This document shows, in pieces, positions 14,186 to 21,691 of a stretch of 23,388 nt of DNA. The notes below the pieces were generated by a model, which saw nothing but the letters and a program-made list of their open reading frames with translations, was not told where the DNA came from and made no database searches. This DNA comes from Acidobacteriota bacterium (GTDB lineage: Bacteria; Acidobacteriota; Terriglobia; Terriglobales; Acidobacteriaceae): positions 1-23,388 of the forward strand of contig JAJXXN010000337.1 in NCBI GenBank assembly GCA_021781075.1. Direction: 5' to 3'. The translations under genes and the position numbers were made by a program. The stretch's first letter is position 1; the number at the start of each line of letters is the position of its first letter.

Positions 14186-16296
14186 GCACACAGGCCATGG
14201 CGCCACCGCAGGCCTCCGCACTGGGCAGGTTGATGCGCTTGCGTGAATATCTCCTGCCGGCAGCGGCCATCAGCGTGATCTTTGTCATGCTGGTTCCGCT
14301 GCCCGCCGCCGCGCTTGATCTCTTGCTTGCGTTTTCCATGGCCGCCTCGGTCATTGTCTTTCTCTCCGCAGTGCAGATTCGTCGCGCCGTCGAGTTGAGC
14401 GTTTTCCCCACCCTGCTTCTGCTGCTGACCATCTTCCGTCTCGCACTCAATATCGCATCCAGCCGCCGCATCCTGTTGCACGGGTCTGAGGGCACCGCCG
14501 CTGCCGGTCACGTGATCGAGGCGTTTGGGCAGTTTGTTGTCGGCGGCAATTACGTGGTGGGATTCGTCCTCTTCCTTGCCTTGATCGCCATTCAATTTCT
14601 TGTCGTATCGCACGGCGCGGTGCGGACCGCGGAAGTGACAGCGCGTTTCACCCTCGATGCGCTGCCTGGCAAGCAGATGGCCATTGACGCCGACATGAAT
14701 GCCGGCCTGATTGATGAGGCGGAGGCCCGCCGGCGCCGTCAGGCCATTGCGCGCGAGGCCGAGTTTTATGGGGCCATGGACGGGGCGGCGCGCTTCAACC
14801 AGCGCGATGCACTGGCCACCATCCTCATTACCGCAATCAACATCATTGCCGGCCTGCTCATCGGGACCTTGCAGCAGGGAATCGACCTCGGTGTTGCCGC
14901 GCAGACCTATACGGTGCTGACGGTAGGCGACGGGCTGGTAACAATGATTCCCTCGCTGCTGGTCTCCGTCGCAGGTGGTATCACGCTGACCCGCGCCAGC
15001 TCCGCCAACCAGCTTGGCGGCGAGATCCGCGAGCAGCTCTTCGCACGTCCCTCGACGCTGTATCTCGCCTCCGCCGTCTCGGCCGCCTTCTGCCTCATTC
15101 CCGGCCTGCCCAAATTTGCATTTTCGCTTGTCGCAGCCGCTCTGTTTTTTGCCGGGCGCCGGGTTGCCGCATCGGCTCTTGCCGCTCCTGGCCCGGAACT
15201 CGGCATCGGCGAGAAGAAAAAAATGGAGAAAACCGGCGCCGGCGAGATGTCCGCGCTGATCAAACTGGAGGACCTCACGCTGGAGATTGGTTTTCAACTC
15301 ATCCCACTGGTGGATGAAAAGCAGGGCGGGCAGCTCCTCAACCGCGTGCGCGCACTGCGCAAGCATCTCACCACCGAATTGGGCTTTCTTGTGCCCCCGG
15401 TTCACATCACCGATAATCTTCGCCTCAAGCCGCGCGAGTACCTCTTCAACCTGCGCGGCCTTGAAATTGGCCGCTGGACCATTGAGCCATCCCAGGTGCT
15501 CGCCGTATCGGCCGACCCCAATCGCCGTCCCTTGCCGGGCAAGGAAACCGAGGAGCCGGCCTTTGGCGTGCCGGCTCTTTGGATTACGCCTCAACTTGAG
15601 GAGCAGGCCATCGCCGCCGGCTTCTCGGTCGTTGACCCGGTCACCGTCATCACCACCCATCTCGGGGAACTGTTGCGCCGCCATGCTTACGAGCTGTTGA
15701 GCCGCGCCGAAACCAAACGTCTGCTCGACGCGCTCAATGAAAGCCATCCAAAACTCTTCGAAGAACTGGTCCCCAAGCTGCTCACGCTCGGTGAGGTCCA
15801 GCGCGTGCTCGAGCAGTTGCTGCGCGAACGGGTATCCATTCGCGACATGGGCGCCATCCTCGAATCCCTGCTTGAATCCGCGCCCGTGAACAAAAACCTG
15901 GTCTTCATGGTCGAGGCCGCGCGTCAGGCCCTCAGCCGGCGGCTGGTGCAACCATTGCTCGATGCCGATGGCCAGTTGCCGGTGCTCATCCTCGACGCCA
16001 CACTCGAGGAAGAAATTGTCTCGACCTTCAGCACCGACCTGAACCCCCACCTCCTCGCCGCGCATGCACAAAACACCACTCCGCTGTTGCGCCGACTCGT
16101 CGATTCTGTGAGGCTCCTTATCTCCACCACCGCATTTTCGGCAACTCCCGTGCTCCTATGTCCCAGTCCGGCTCGTTATCAGATTCGCCGCTGGTTGGAG
16201 CCCATCCTGCCGCGGCTCAGTGTCCTCTCGGCACTTGAGGTTCCACCCGAGGTGCGCTTGAGGCCACTCGGCACTGTGGGCGCACGGCGTGGCTGA
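14182..16296 (+). CDS. flhA: FlhA, major export gate protein
   Basis: A 704-residue, full-length FlhA. The N-terminal half has about eight membrane segments and the FHIPEP-region signatures (VFPTLLLLLTIFRLALNIASSR; DALPGKQMAIDADMNAGLID; FYGAMDGAARFNQRDA). The cytoplasmic half carries the FlhA_C domains that dock chaperone-substrate complexes and form the nonameric ring (for example TVITTHLGELLRRHAYELLSR and LLRERVSIRDMGAILESLLE). A good Shine-Dalgarno, GGGGAGGA, precedes ATG 14182, which overlaps the flhB stop. The following gene is fliA, not flhF/flhG as in many polar flagellates. Confidence 0.98.
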   Translation: MSTQAMAPPQASALGRLMRLREYLLPAAAISVIFVMLVPLPAAALDLLLAFSMAASVIVFLSAVQIRRAVELSVFPTLLLLLTIFRLALNIASSRRILLHGSEGTAAAGHVIEAFGQFVVGGNYVVGFVLFLALIAIQFLVVSHGAVRTAEVTARFTLDALPGKQMAIDADMNAGLIDEAEARRRRQAIAREAEFYGAMDGAARFNQRDALATILITAINIIAGLLIGTLQQGIDLGVAAQTYTVLTVGDGLVTMIPSLLVSVAGGITLTRASSANQLGGEIREQLFARPSTLYLASAVSAAFCLIPGLPKFAFSLVAAALFFAGRRVAASALAAPGPELGIGEKKKMEKTGAGEMSALIKLEDLTLEIGFQLIPLVDEKQGGQLLNRVRALRKHLTTELGFLVPPVHITDNLRLKPREYLFNLRGLEIGRWTIEPSQVLAVSADPNRRPLPGKETEEPAFGVPALWITPQLEEQAIAAGFSVVDPVTVITTHLGELLRRHAYELLSRAETKRLLDALNESHPKLFEELVPKLLTLGEVQRVLEQLLRERVSIRDMGAILESLLESAPVNKNLVFMVEAARQALSRRLVQPLLDADGQLPVLILDATLEEEIVSTFSTDLNPHLLAAHAQNTTPLLRRLVDSVRLLISTTAFSATPVLLCPSPARYQIRRWLEPILPRLSVLSALEVPPEVRLRPLGTVGARRG

Positions 16297-16336
16297 AGAG
16301 GGTGGCCGGGCAGGCAGAGAACCAGGGGAGAAGGGA

Positions 16337-17221
16337 ATGAATCTGGGTACGGCGGCAAATGCCAATAGCTCTCTCAAACAGCAGCCGGCAGTGTCTTATC
16401 CTCCGCTTGAACTTGGCGACAGCGGGGCGGGTGGGCGCATGAGCGGCGAGCAGGAAAAATTGTTGCTCGAACATCTGCCCATCGTCCGCTTTCTCGCCCG
16501 CCGCATCCACGAGCGGCTTCCACAGCACGTTGAGCTCGACGATCTCATCTCCGCCGGCATCGTCGGCCTCATGGATGCCTTCTCGAAATTCGACCCCAAC
16601 AAGAAGGTCCAGTTCAGAAGCTATGCGCAGTTCCGCATTCGTGGAGCCATTCTCGACAGCCTGCGCACGCTCGACTGGAGCCCGCGCGACCTGCGCCGCA
16701 AGGGCCGCGCCGTCGAGGAGGCGATTCGCGCCCTGACGCAGCGGCTCGGCCGCGCGCCACAGGAGCCTGAAGTGGCCGCTGAACTGGGCATCGGCCTCGA
16801 TGAATATCAAACCCTGCTTGGCGACCTCAAAGGCCTCGAGATTGGCACGCTGCATGTTGAGCGCAGTGAGGATTCGGGCGAGGAGGAACTGGCCTACATC
16901 CCCGGCCGCCCGGACGACGACCCGCTGTTTCGCTGTTTGCGGGGCGAGATGGAGGAGCGCCTGACGGAGGCCATCGCGAATCTGCCGGACCGCGAGCGGC
17001 TGGTCATGACCCTGTATTACTACGAGGAGATGACAATGCGCGAGATCGGCCTGGCCTTGGGCGTGGTTGAAAGCCGCGTCTCGCAGATTCACGCCTCCGC
17101 GGTGGTGCATCTGCGCGCTGCTTTGCGTGATCTGGTGGGGAAAAAAGCCCGCCGCATCGAGGCCTCTTCGTCGGCACAGAGGGCCGCACGGCTTGAGTTT
17201 CCAACCCCGGTGCGTCAGTAA
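16337..17221 (+). CDS. fliA: FliA/WhiG-type sigma factor (sigma-28)
   Basis: The 294-residue product is a sigma-70 family group 3 factor with regions 2, 3 and 4. Region 2 contains LLEHLPIVRFLARRIHERLPQHVELDDLISAGIVGLMDAF and FRSYAQFRIRGAILDSLRTLDW (cut here at natural breaks). A region 3 linker follows, then region 4 with LPDRERLVMTLYYYEEMTMREIGLALGV and SRVSQIHASAVVHLR. The dimetal-free helix pattern and the SLRTLDWSPRDLRRK segment are typical of FliA/WhiG. It should transcribe late flagellar and chemotaxis genes. ATG 16337 has GGGGAGAAGGGA upstream; a GTG at 16289 overlapping the flhA stop would add 16 residues. The first 35 residues are non-conserved. Confidence 0.95.
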   Translation: MNLGTAANANSSLKQQPAVSYPPLELGDSGAGGRMSGEQEKLLLEHLPIVRFLARRIHERLPQHVELDDLISAGIVGLMDAFSKFDPNKKVQFRSYAQFRIRGAILDSLRTLDWSPRDLRRKGRAVEEAIRALTQRLGRAPQEPEVAAELGIGLDEYQTLLGDLKGLEIGTLHVERSEDSGEEELAYIPGRPDDDPLFRCLRGEMEERLTEAIANLPDRERLVMTLYYYEEMTMREIGLALGVVESRVSQIHASAVVHLRAALRDLVGKKARRIEASSSAQRAARLEFPTPVRQ

Positions 17222-17253
17222 ACACTGCTTCAGGGAGCAAACTGGAACGGCAA

Positions 17254-18219
17254 ATGGAAAAACTTCTCAAACAGGATGAAATTGACGCACTCTTCGAAGC
17301 GGCGCGCTCCATGGAGACTGCGTCAAAATCCGATCCCCGCGCCCGTGTCGTGCCGTATAACTTCTCCACCGCCGGGCAGATATCCAATGACCAGCTGCGC
17401 GCCATCAGCCTCCTCAATGACTTGTTTGCACGCAACCTTACCCATAATCTCGGAGCCTGGCTGCGCAGCCGGTTTCAGGTCAATCTGGTCAGCGCCGAGC
17501 AGATTCCTTTCAACGACTTTCTGTTGCGCATTCCCGAGATCAGCTACGTGGCCTCGATACGCCTGGAGCCACTTGGTGCGCTGTCCGTTCTCCAGTTGGA
17601 CCTGGCGCTGGTCCCGCCGGTTGTAGACCTGCTGCTGGGCGGTGACGGCAAGGCGGGCCCATTGCGCGAGATGACGGATATTGAGGAGTCGATTGTGGCC
17701 AGCGTTGTTGAAATCATCGCCCGCGAGTTGACCGTGGCATGGCAGCCGGTGGGCCTGAGCTTCAACTTTGAGCGCCGCCAGATGCAGACCCAGGCGGCGC
17801 GCATCATGCCGCTCGGTGAAAAGACCCTTTGCCTGAGCTTTGAGATACGCATGCCGCATTCCTCGGGGCTGGTTAACCTCGCCTTTCCAGCCGTGGTGGC
17901 CAACACCATCCTGCGCCGGCTTTCCGGCGACCGCGGCCAGCGCCGCCGTCATGCCGCTGAGTTGCGCGCGCGCATGGAGCACATGGCCCGCCGCATCCGT
18001 TTTGGCGCTTCGTTGCAAAGCATGCCCGTCCGTGTCGAGGCGCGGGAACTGGAAGCTCTCGCCCCGGGAAAACTGATCCGCCTTCGCCTGCCCGCCGACA
18101 GCAAAGCCGTCTGGAGCGCATCCGGCATCGGGCTTTTCCATGCCTTGCCGGTGCAGGCCGGCGCGCATCGCGCGGTGCAATTGCTTTCTCCACTGGATCA
18201 TCTGGAGTGTGAGGCATGA
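17254..18219 (+). CDS. fliM: FliM, flagellar motor switch protein
   Basis: A 321-residue FliM with all three parts. The N-terminal peptide MEKLLKQDEIDALF (residues 9-14 EIDALF) is the CheY-P docking motif. The middle CheC-like domain contains the FliG-contacting GGDG loop (129-132). The C-terminal SpoA domain runs from about residue 245 and binds FliN. Intact CheY-P and FliG motifs indicate a working rotor switch. The start is preceded by a weak GGAACGG. The stop overlaps the fliN ATG by 4 bp. Confidence 0.97.
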   Translation: MEKLLKQDEIDALFEAARSMETASKSDPRARVVPYNFSTAGQISNDQLRAISLLNDLFARNLTHNLGAWLRSRFQVNLVSAEQIPFNDFLLRIPEISYVASIRLEPLGALSVLQLDLALVPPVVDLLLGGDGKAGPLREMTDIEESIVASVVEIIARELTVAWQPVGLSFNFERRQMQTQAARIMPLGEKTLCLSFEIRMPHSSGLVNLAFPAVVANTILRRLSGDRGQRRRHAAELRARMEHMARRIRFGASLQSMPVRVEARELEALAPGKLIRLRLPADSKAVWSASGIGLFHALPVQAGAHRAVQLLSPLDHLECEA

Positions 18220-19028
18220 ACGGGAAGTTGGATTTTCTAGACATTTGGGCGGGCATTGCGGCCACGCTCTTTTCGCAGGCGCTCAGCGCAGAGCCGGATT
18301 TTATCGAATCACTGCCCAAGCCAATGCCGCAGGGTTCGCAGGCTTATGCCGCTCAAATCGAAGGTGAGCTGGCGGGGCGTTTTTTGATCACGCTCGACGC
18401 GGGTTTGTTGGAGGCCGCCCTGCTCGGCGAGGGAGTGGACCAGGGCACGGCCTGGTTCGAGCTTTTGCGCGAGACGGTTGAGGCCACCCTTGGTGAGATG
18501 GTGGCGCGCGGAGGCATGAAAGTGAGGATGGCCTCCTTTGAGCGTTGTGCGCCCGAGGGCTCCATCACGCGCGCCTTCCAGTTGAAGACTGTCGAGCGGT
18601 CCTGGGTGGTGACCGTGCGAGACGAGATCAAGGAAGCAAAGTTGCAGGCCGCGGCGCCTGCTGCCGAGGCCAGGCAGGCGTCAAAGCCGGCATCAGCCGA
18701 GGCGCAGCAGAAGCCGGGCGAGAAAACCCCCGGCAGGCAGAACGGCACCGCTGCCACGGCAACCGGCTTTGATCTTCTGCTGGATGTGGAACTGGAGGCC
18801 TCGCTGCGATTTGGAGCGCGCGAGATGCCGCTTGGCGAAATTCTGGAGCTGGGCCCAGGTGATGTGGTTCAATTGGACCGCAACATTGCAGATCCTGTGG
18901 ACTTGCTCGTGGGAGACAAGATTGTCGCCCGCGGCGAGGTGGTTCTCGTCAATGGCAACTTTGCCCTGCGCGTGTTGGAAGTGGCCGAGCCACAGCGCCG
19001 TCTGGAGAGCGTCCGATGTCTTTTCTGA
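18216..19028 (+). CDS. fliN: FliN with extra N-terminal CheC/FliY-like domain
   Basis: The 270-residue protein is about twice the size of minimal FliN. Residues about 186-257 are a canonical FliN SpoA domain (LLLDVELEASLRFGAREMPLGEILELGPGDVVQLD, then VDLLVGDKIVARGEVVLVNGNFALRVLEV, shown here in two parts). A Pro/Ala/Lys-rich linker (about 143-183) separates it from an N-terminal alpha/beta domain (residues 1-140). That domain contains LLRETVEATLGEMVAR, in the place where CheC/FliY phosphatases carry E-x2-N; here Glu94 is present but the Asn is Ala97. It may be a FliY-type protein with a decayed or non-catalytic phosphatase domain. It acts in the C ring with FliM and overlaps both neighbours. 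Confidence 0.9.
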   Translation: MNGKLDFLDIWAGIAATLFSQALSAEPDFIESLPKPMPQGSQAYAAQIEGELAGRFLITLDAGLLEAALLGEGVDQGTAWFELLRETVEATLGEMVARGGMKVRMASFERCAPEGSITRAFQLKTVERSWVVTVRDEIKEAKLQAAAPAAEARQASKPASAEAQQKPGEKTPGRQNGTAATATGFDLLLDVELEASLRFGAREMPLGEILELGPGDVVQLDRNIADPVDLLVGDKIVARGEVVLVNGNFALRVLEVAEPQRRLESVRCLF

Positions 19029-20017
19029 ATTTCACGCCCGCGGCGGGGCCATCTGCATTGGGGCATCGCGCAGGGCTATCTGAAATCGCGCACGGGGGCG
19101 GTTCGCGTGGATTGCCGGCCGACCGCTCGCTTGGCGCGGCGGATGCCATTGTTCCCATGGGGGACGCGTGGGGCAAGCCGGTGCTGCACGGGCGCGGCGG
19201 AATTTTTGAAACCTGCGCCAATGCAGAATGTCGCACCGGGTGGTTGCATCTTTGGCGCAACCGGGCGCGGCCGCTTTTCGAGGGCCAATGGTGCTGTTCG
19301 CAGGAATGCACCACGGCACTGGTCCACCAGGCGGTTGCGCGTGAAATGAATGCCCGCGCCGAGCTGCCCCAGGCGCATCGTCATCGTGTTCCCATCGGGT
19401 TGTTATTGCTTGACCAGGGCTGGATCACCGCCTCGCAGTTGCGCCGCGCGTTGGAGGCACAGCGGGAAGCAGCCGGTGGCCGGCTGGGCGGGTGGTTGAT
19501 GCGGCTCTTTGGAATCCGTGAAGGGCTCATCACGCGCGCACTCGCCCTCCAATGGAATGTGCCGGTGCTGCATCTGGACGGCTTTCTACCCTCCCGTATG
19601 GTGCGCGTCCTGCCACGGTTGTTTGTTGATGCCTATGGCGCGCTGCCTTTGCGCATTGCCGGCGGCAGGATTCTCTACCTCGCCTTTGAAGAGCGCATTG
19701 ACCCCATCCTCGCCCTGGCACTGGAGCGCATGAGCGGCCTCAAGGTCGAGTGCGGCATCCTGTCCGGCAGCGACTTTCAAGTGGCGCACAAAAAATTGCT
19801 CTCTGCCGAGTACCCCCGCGCCCAGCTTCTCGAAGCCGCCGACGAAGCTTCACTCAGCAAGGCGTTTGCGCGGCAGATTGAGCGCTCCCGCGCCGTCGAT
19901 GCGCGCCTGATTCGGGTCCATGACTGCCTGTGGCTGCGCATCAGAAAGGGCCGTGCCAGTGCCGTATCGCCCGAAGCGCAGATGATCGAGGACGGTATCG
20001 CTTCAATCAACCTCTGA
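19016..20017 (+). CDS. Cys-motif plus MshEN-domain protein, putative c-di-GMP-responsive flagellar factor
   Basis: The 333-residue protein overlaps fliN by 13 bp, so it is translated with the switch genes. Residues 67-98 hold Cys67, Cys72, Cys93, Cys94 and Cys98, spaced as a small zinc-binding knuckle (ETCANAEC ... WCCSQEC). Residues 126-149 and 156-179 are two 24-residue repeats of the G..L...G.I....L...L..Q type (GLLLLDQGWITASQLRRALEA; RLGGWLMRLFGIREGLITRALA). This is the MshEN arrangement known from the N-terminus of PilB/GspE/MshE ATPases, some of which bind c-di-GMP. The rest of the MshEN/GspE-N fold follows (VPVLHLDGF...LPLRIAGGRILYLAFEERIDP), to about residue 265. There is no Walker motif, so it is not an ATPase. 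The first repeat has Pro in place of the usual Arg, so ligand binding is uncertain. Its function is inferred only from fold and position. Confidence 0.75.
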   Translation: MSFLNFTPAAGPSALGHRAGLSEIAHGGGSRGLPADRSLGAADAIVPMGDAWGKPVLHGRGGIFETCANAECRTGWLHLWRNRARPLFEGQWCCSQECTTALVHQAVAREMNARAELPQAHRHRVPIGLLLLDQGWITASQLRRALEAQREAAGGRLGGWLMRLFGIREGLITRALALQWNVPVLHLDGFLPSRMVRVLPRLFVDAYGALPLRIAGGRILYLAFEERIDPILALALERMSGLKVECGILSGSDFQVAHKKLLSAEYPRAQLLEAADEASLSKAFARQIERSRAVDARLIRVHDCLWLRIRKGRASAVSPEAQMIEDGIASINL

Positions 20018-20081
20018 ATGCCCGCTTGATTTCTGCCTGCCCGGTTGAAAAATCCCAAGAGGGGACTGCCGCGCCCTCCGC

Positions 20082-20108
20082 TCAAGAAAAATTCACCCCC
20101 GCCGATAG
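20082..20108 (+). promoter_or_regulatory. Candidate sigma-28 promoter for cheY
   Basis: TCAAGAAA, 11 bases, then GCCGATAG. This matches the FliA consensus TAAAGTTT-N11-GCCGATAA in 7 of 8 positions of the -10 element, with 3 of 4 core -35 bases and exact spacing. It lies 20 bases ahead of the cheY ATG, giving a very short leader that still holds the AGAGGAG site. fliA is encoded about 3 kb upstream. Confidence 0.45.
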
Positions 20109-20127
20109 GCAATCAGAGGAGCGCGGA

Positions 20128-20511
20128 ATGAGTGAAATTCGCACGTTGATCGTGGATGATTCCTCCGTGATGCGAAAGATTGTGGAGAGGGCGCTGCGCC
20201 AGGCCGGGTTGGACCCGTTGGTTGTGCATGAAGCGGGCAGTGGAACCGAGGGGCTGGATGTGCTCAAGGAGCAGACTGTGGATATCATCCTCTCTGACAT
20301 CAATATGCCGTCCATGGATGGAATTGAGTTTTTGCGCCAGTTGCGCGCGCAGAAACTGGCTCCGGGCGTGCCTGTGGTCATGATCACCACGGAGTCGAGC
20401 GAGGAACATGTCAAACAGGCGATTCAGGCCGGTGCGCAGGGCTATATCCGCAAACCGTTCACGCCGGAGCAGGTCAAGGAACGGGTTTTGCCGCTGGTAC
20501 GCGCCGCCTGA
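20128..20511 (+). CDS. cheY: CheY, chemotaxis response regulator
   Basis: A 127-residue single-domain receiver. The acidic pair is Asp10-Asp11 (LIVDDSSVMRK), the phospho-acceptor is Asp57 (ILSDINMPSMDG), the conserved Thr87 is in MITTES, Tyr106 sits in the switch position, and Lys109 is in YIRKPF. These are the CheY residues, with no output domain, so the protein signals to FliM. The start at 20128 is supported by AGAGGAG (20115-20121) with a 6-base spacer. The frame is open further upstream into the previous gene, but that extension is not protein-like. It is followed by a CheX-type phosphatase. Confidence 0.96.
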   Translation: MSEIRTLIVDDSSVMRKIVERALRQAGLDPLVVHEAGSGTEGLDVLKEQTVDIILSDINMPSMDGIEFLRQLRAQKLAPGVPVVMITTESSEEHVKQAIQAGAQGYIRKPFTPEQVKERVLPLVRAA

Positions 20512-20638
20512 AAATTCGTCCCACCCGGCTCACGCTGGGCGGACAAGGGCAAGGAGCATGGTGATGCTGTTCAACGGTGTCAGATACTCGGCTATACCGG
20601 CATATGGATCCAATGGGGATGCCACGAAGGAGAATTGC

Positions 20639-21124
20639 ATGGCGCAGTCATTGAGAGATTCGGTCCACCTGGTCTCAGACCCGGCTAATCTCGACTCCAG
20701 CGTGAAGGAGGTCTTTCATCTCATGCTGGGCACTGAATGTGAAAAATCCAATACGCAGCACCTCCAGCCCAAGGAGTCGGTTACGGCCGTAGTCGGATTC
20801 GGCGGCGCGTTGAGTGGCGCCTGTGTCTTTCGCTCCAGCAGTCACACCGCCTGCAAGATCGCCAATCATCTCACCGGCCTTGAGGTGGAAGAGGTCGATG
20901 ATACAGTCAAAGACGCCATCGGCGAGATCTGCAACATGCTCGCCGGCGCTTGGAAGGGCAAGGTCCCGGAACTGGCCGCAAGTTGCGGCCTTTCCGTCCC
21001 GGCTGTCATCACCGGGCGCGACTACAACATCCATGTGCAGGCTCCCGAGTTTCGGCTATTTCACAGCTATTTTTTCGATGGCGCGCCCTTTGATGTCACC
21101 ATCATCTGCGACGGTATCCGCTGA
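20639..21124 (+). CDS. cheX: CheX-type CheY-P phosphatase
   Basis: A 161-residue CheC/CheX-family protein. The catalytic signature D-x3-E-x2-N is present once as DAIGEICN (Asp92, Glu96, Asn99) in the helix KDAIGEICNMLAGAWKGKV. A single motif is the CheX (not two-motif CheC) arrangement. Flanking strands (SVTAVVGFGGALSGACVF; FFDGAPFDVTIICDG) fit the fold. It should dephosphorylate CheY-P; the neighbouring cheY is the likely partner. ATG 20639 follows AAGGAG by 6 bases; upstream in-frame starts (for example ATG 20564) have no comparable site. Gene symbol by family resemblance. Confidence 0.85.
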   Translation: MAQSLRDSVHLVSDPANLDSSVKEVFHLMLGTECEKSNTQHLQPKESVTAVVGFGGALSGACVFRSSSHTACKIANHLTGLEVEEVDDTVKDAIGEICNMLAGAWKGKVPELAASCGLSVPAVITGRDYNIHVQAPEFRLFHSYFFDGAPFDVTIICDGIR

Positions 21125-21519
21125 GTCGATCAATAAGCAATCGCAAGCCTCAGTGCCTGCATCCAGCGGCAACAACCACCATTGAGGGCTTTTCGGCGCA
21201 AATCGTCAAGCCTCTCCGCGGCATTCTTTCAGTCAGGCAACAAAGCATACATAACTTATCGCGTGCAACTCGCACAAGGCCGCTGGCCGCGCTTCGTCCA
21301 GGTCGTAAAGGCAATGAAGTAAATGCGTGGATGATTGCGCCGAAGCCGGATGAATACCGCTCCAATGGGATTCCTTTGATGACTTGTATCGGATGAGGAT
21401 TCTCTCAGTGAACCCTGTCTAATCTCATCTCCCTCATTTCGGTCAATCTACTGCATCATCTCTCGTATCATCCATCCGGATAGGCCTTGGCACGTTGAAC
21501 CTTTGCTGATTCGGATGAA

Positions 21520-21535
21520 TGGCATGGCACTGGCG
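21520..21535 (+). promoter_or_regulatory. Weak sigma-54-like site upstream of flgF
   Basis: TGGCATGGCACTGGCG has the -24 element TGGCAT and GC at the right distance, but TGGCG instead of TTGCA at -12. It is 157 bases upstream of the flgF start. It is weaker than the site at 10216. Confidence 0.3.
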
Positions 21536-21676
21536 CCGTGTCATTGTGGACTTATGAGTTTAGAACGCGAGTGATGTTGGTACGCAGGTGGATGGGAATC
21601 CGCGATCGTGAGCATCAAATGGACGTGGATCGGCAGCAGGCAGAATGAAATGTTGCGCGAAAGCGTGGACGGGTCC

Positions 21677-21685
21677 GGGGGGGGG
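21677..21685 (+). repeat. Homopolymer G9 tract in the flgF leader
   Basis: Nine consecutive G residues are followed by C and six A residues, the last of which is the A of the flgF ATG. The tract occupies the Shine-Dalgarno region. Such runs are prone to slippage and would change the leader spacing. Confidence 0.85.
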
Positions 21686-21691
21686 CAAAAA

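Larger units (their letters stand above)
21125..21691 (+). other. 567-bp gene-free region between cheX and flgF
   Basis: No convincing gene is seen on either strand. The middle part (about 21390-21480) is visibly less GC-rich than the rest of the window. Two weak promoter-like sites are noted. One is TAAA-N15-GCCGAAGC at 21320-21346 (sigma-28 spacing, imperfect -10). The other is TGGCATGGCACTGGCG at 21520-21535 (perfect -24 half, TGGC at -12, exact GG-N10-GC spacing). A G9 run lies at 21677-21685. It probably holds the flgF promoter and a long leader. Confidence 0.7.

Noticed and set aside
14053..16071. A 672-codon open frame on the minus strand opposite flhB/flhA
   Set aside because: It is the antisense shadow of flhA; composition (Gly/Gln/His-rich, no motifs) is that of a GC-rich complement, and flhA is unmistakable.
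19930..20127. Long N-terminal extension of CheY in the same frame
   Set aside because: It overlaps the preceding gene, has no receiver-like or other protein character, and a good ribosome-binding site sits before ATG 20128.
21488..21506. TGGCACGTTGAACCTTTGC as a sigma-54 promoter
   Set aside because: The -24 half is perfect, but the GG-to-GC distance is 16, not 12, bases; sigma-54 does not tolerate that spacing.
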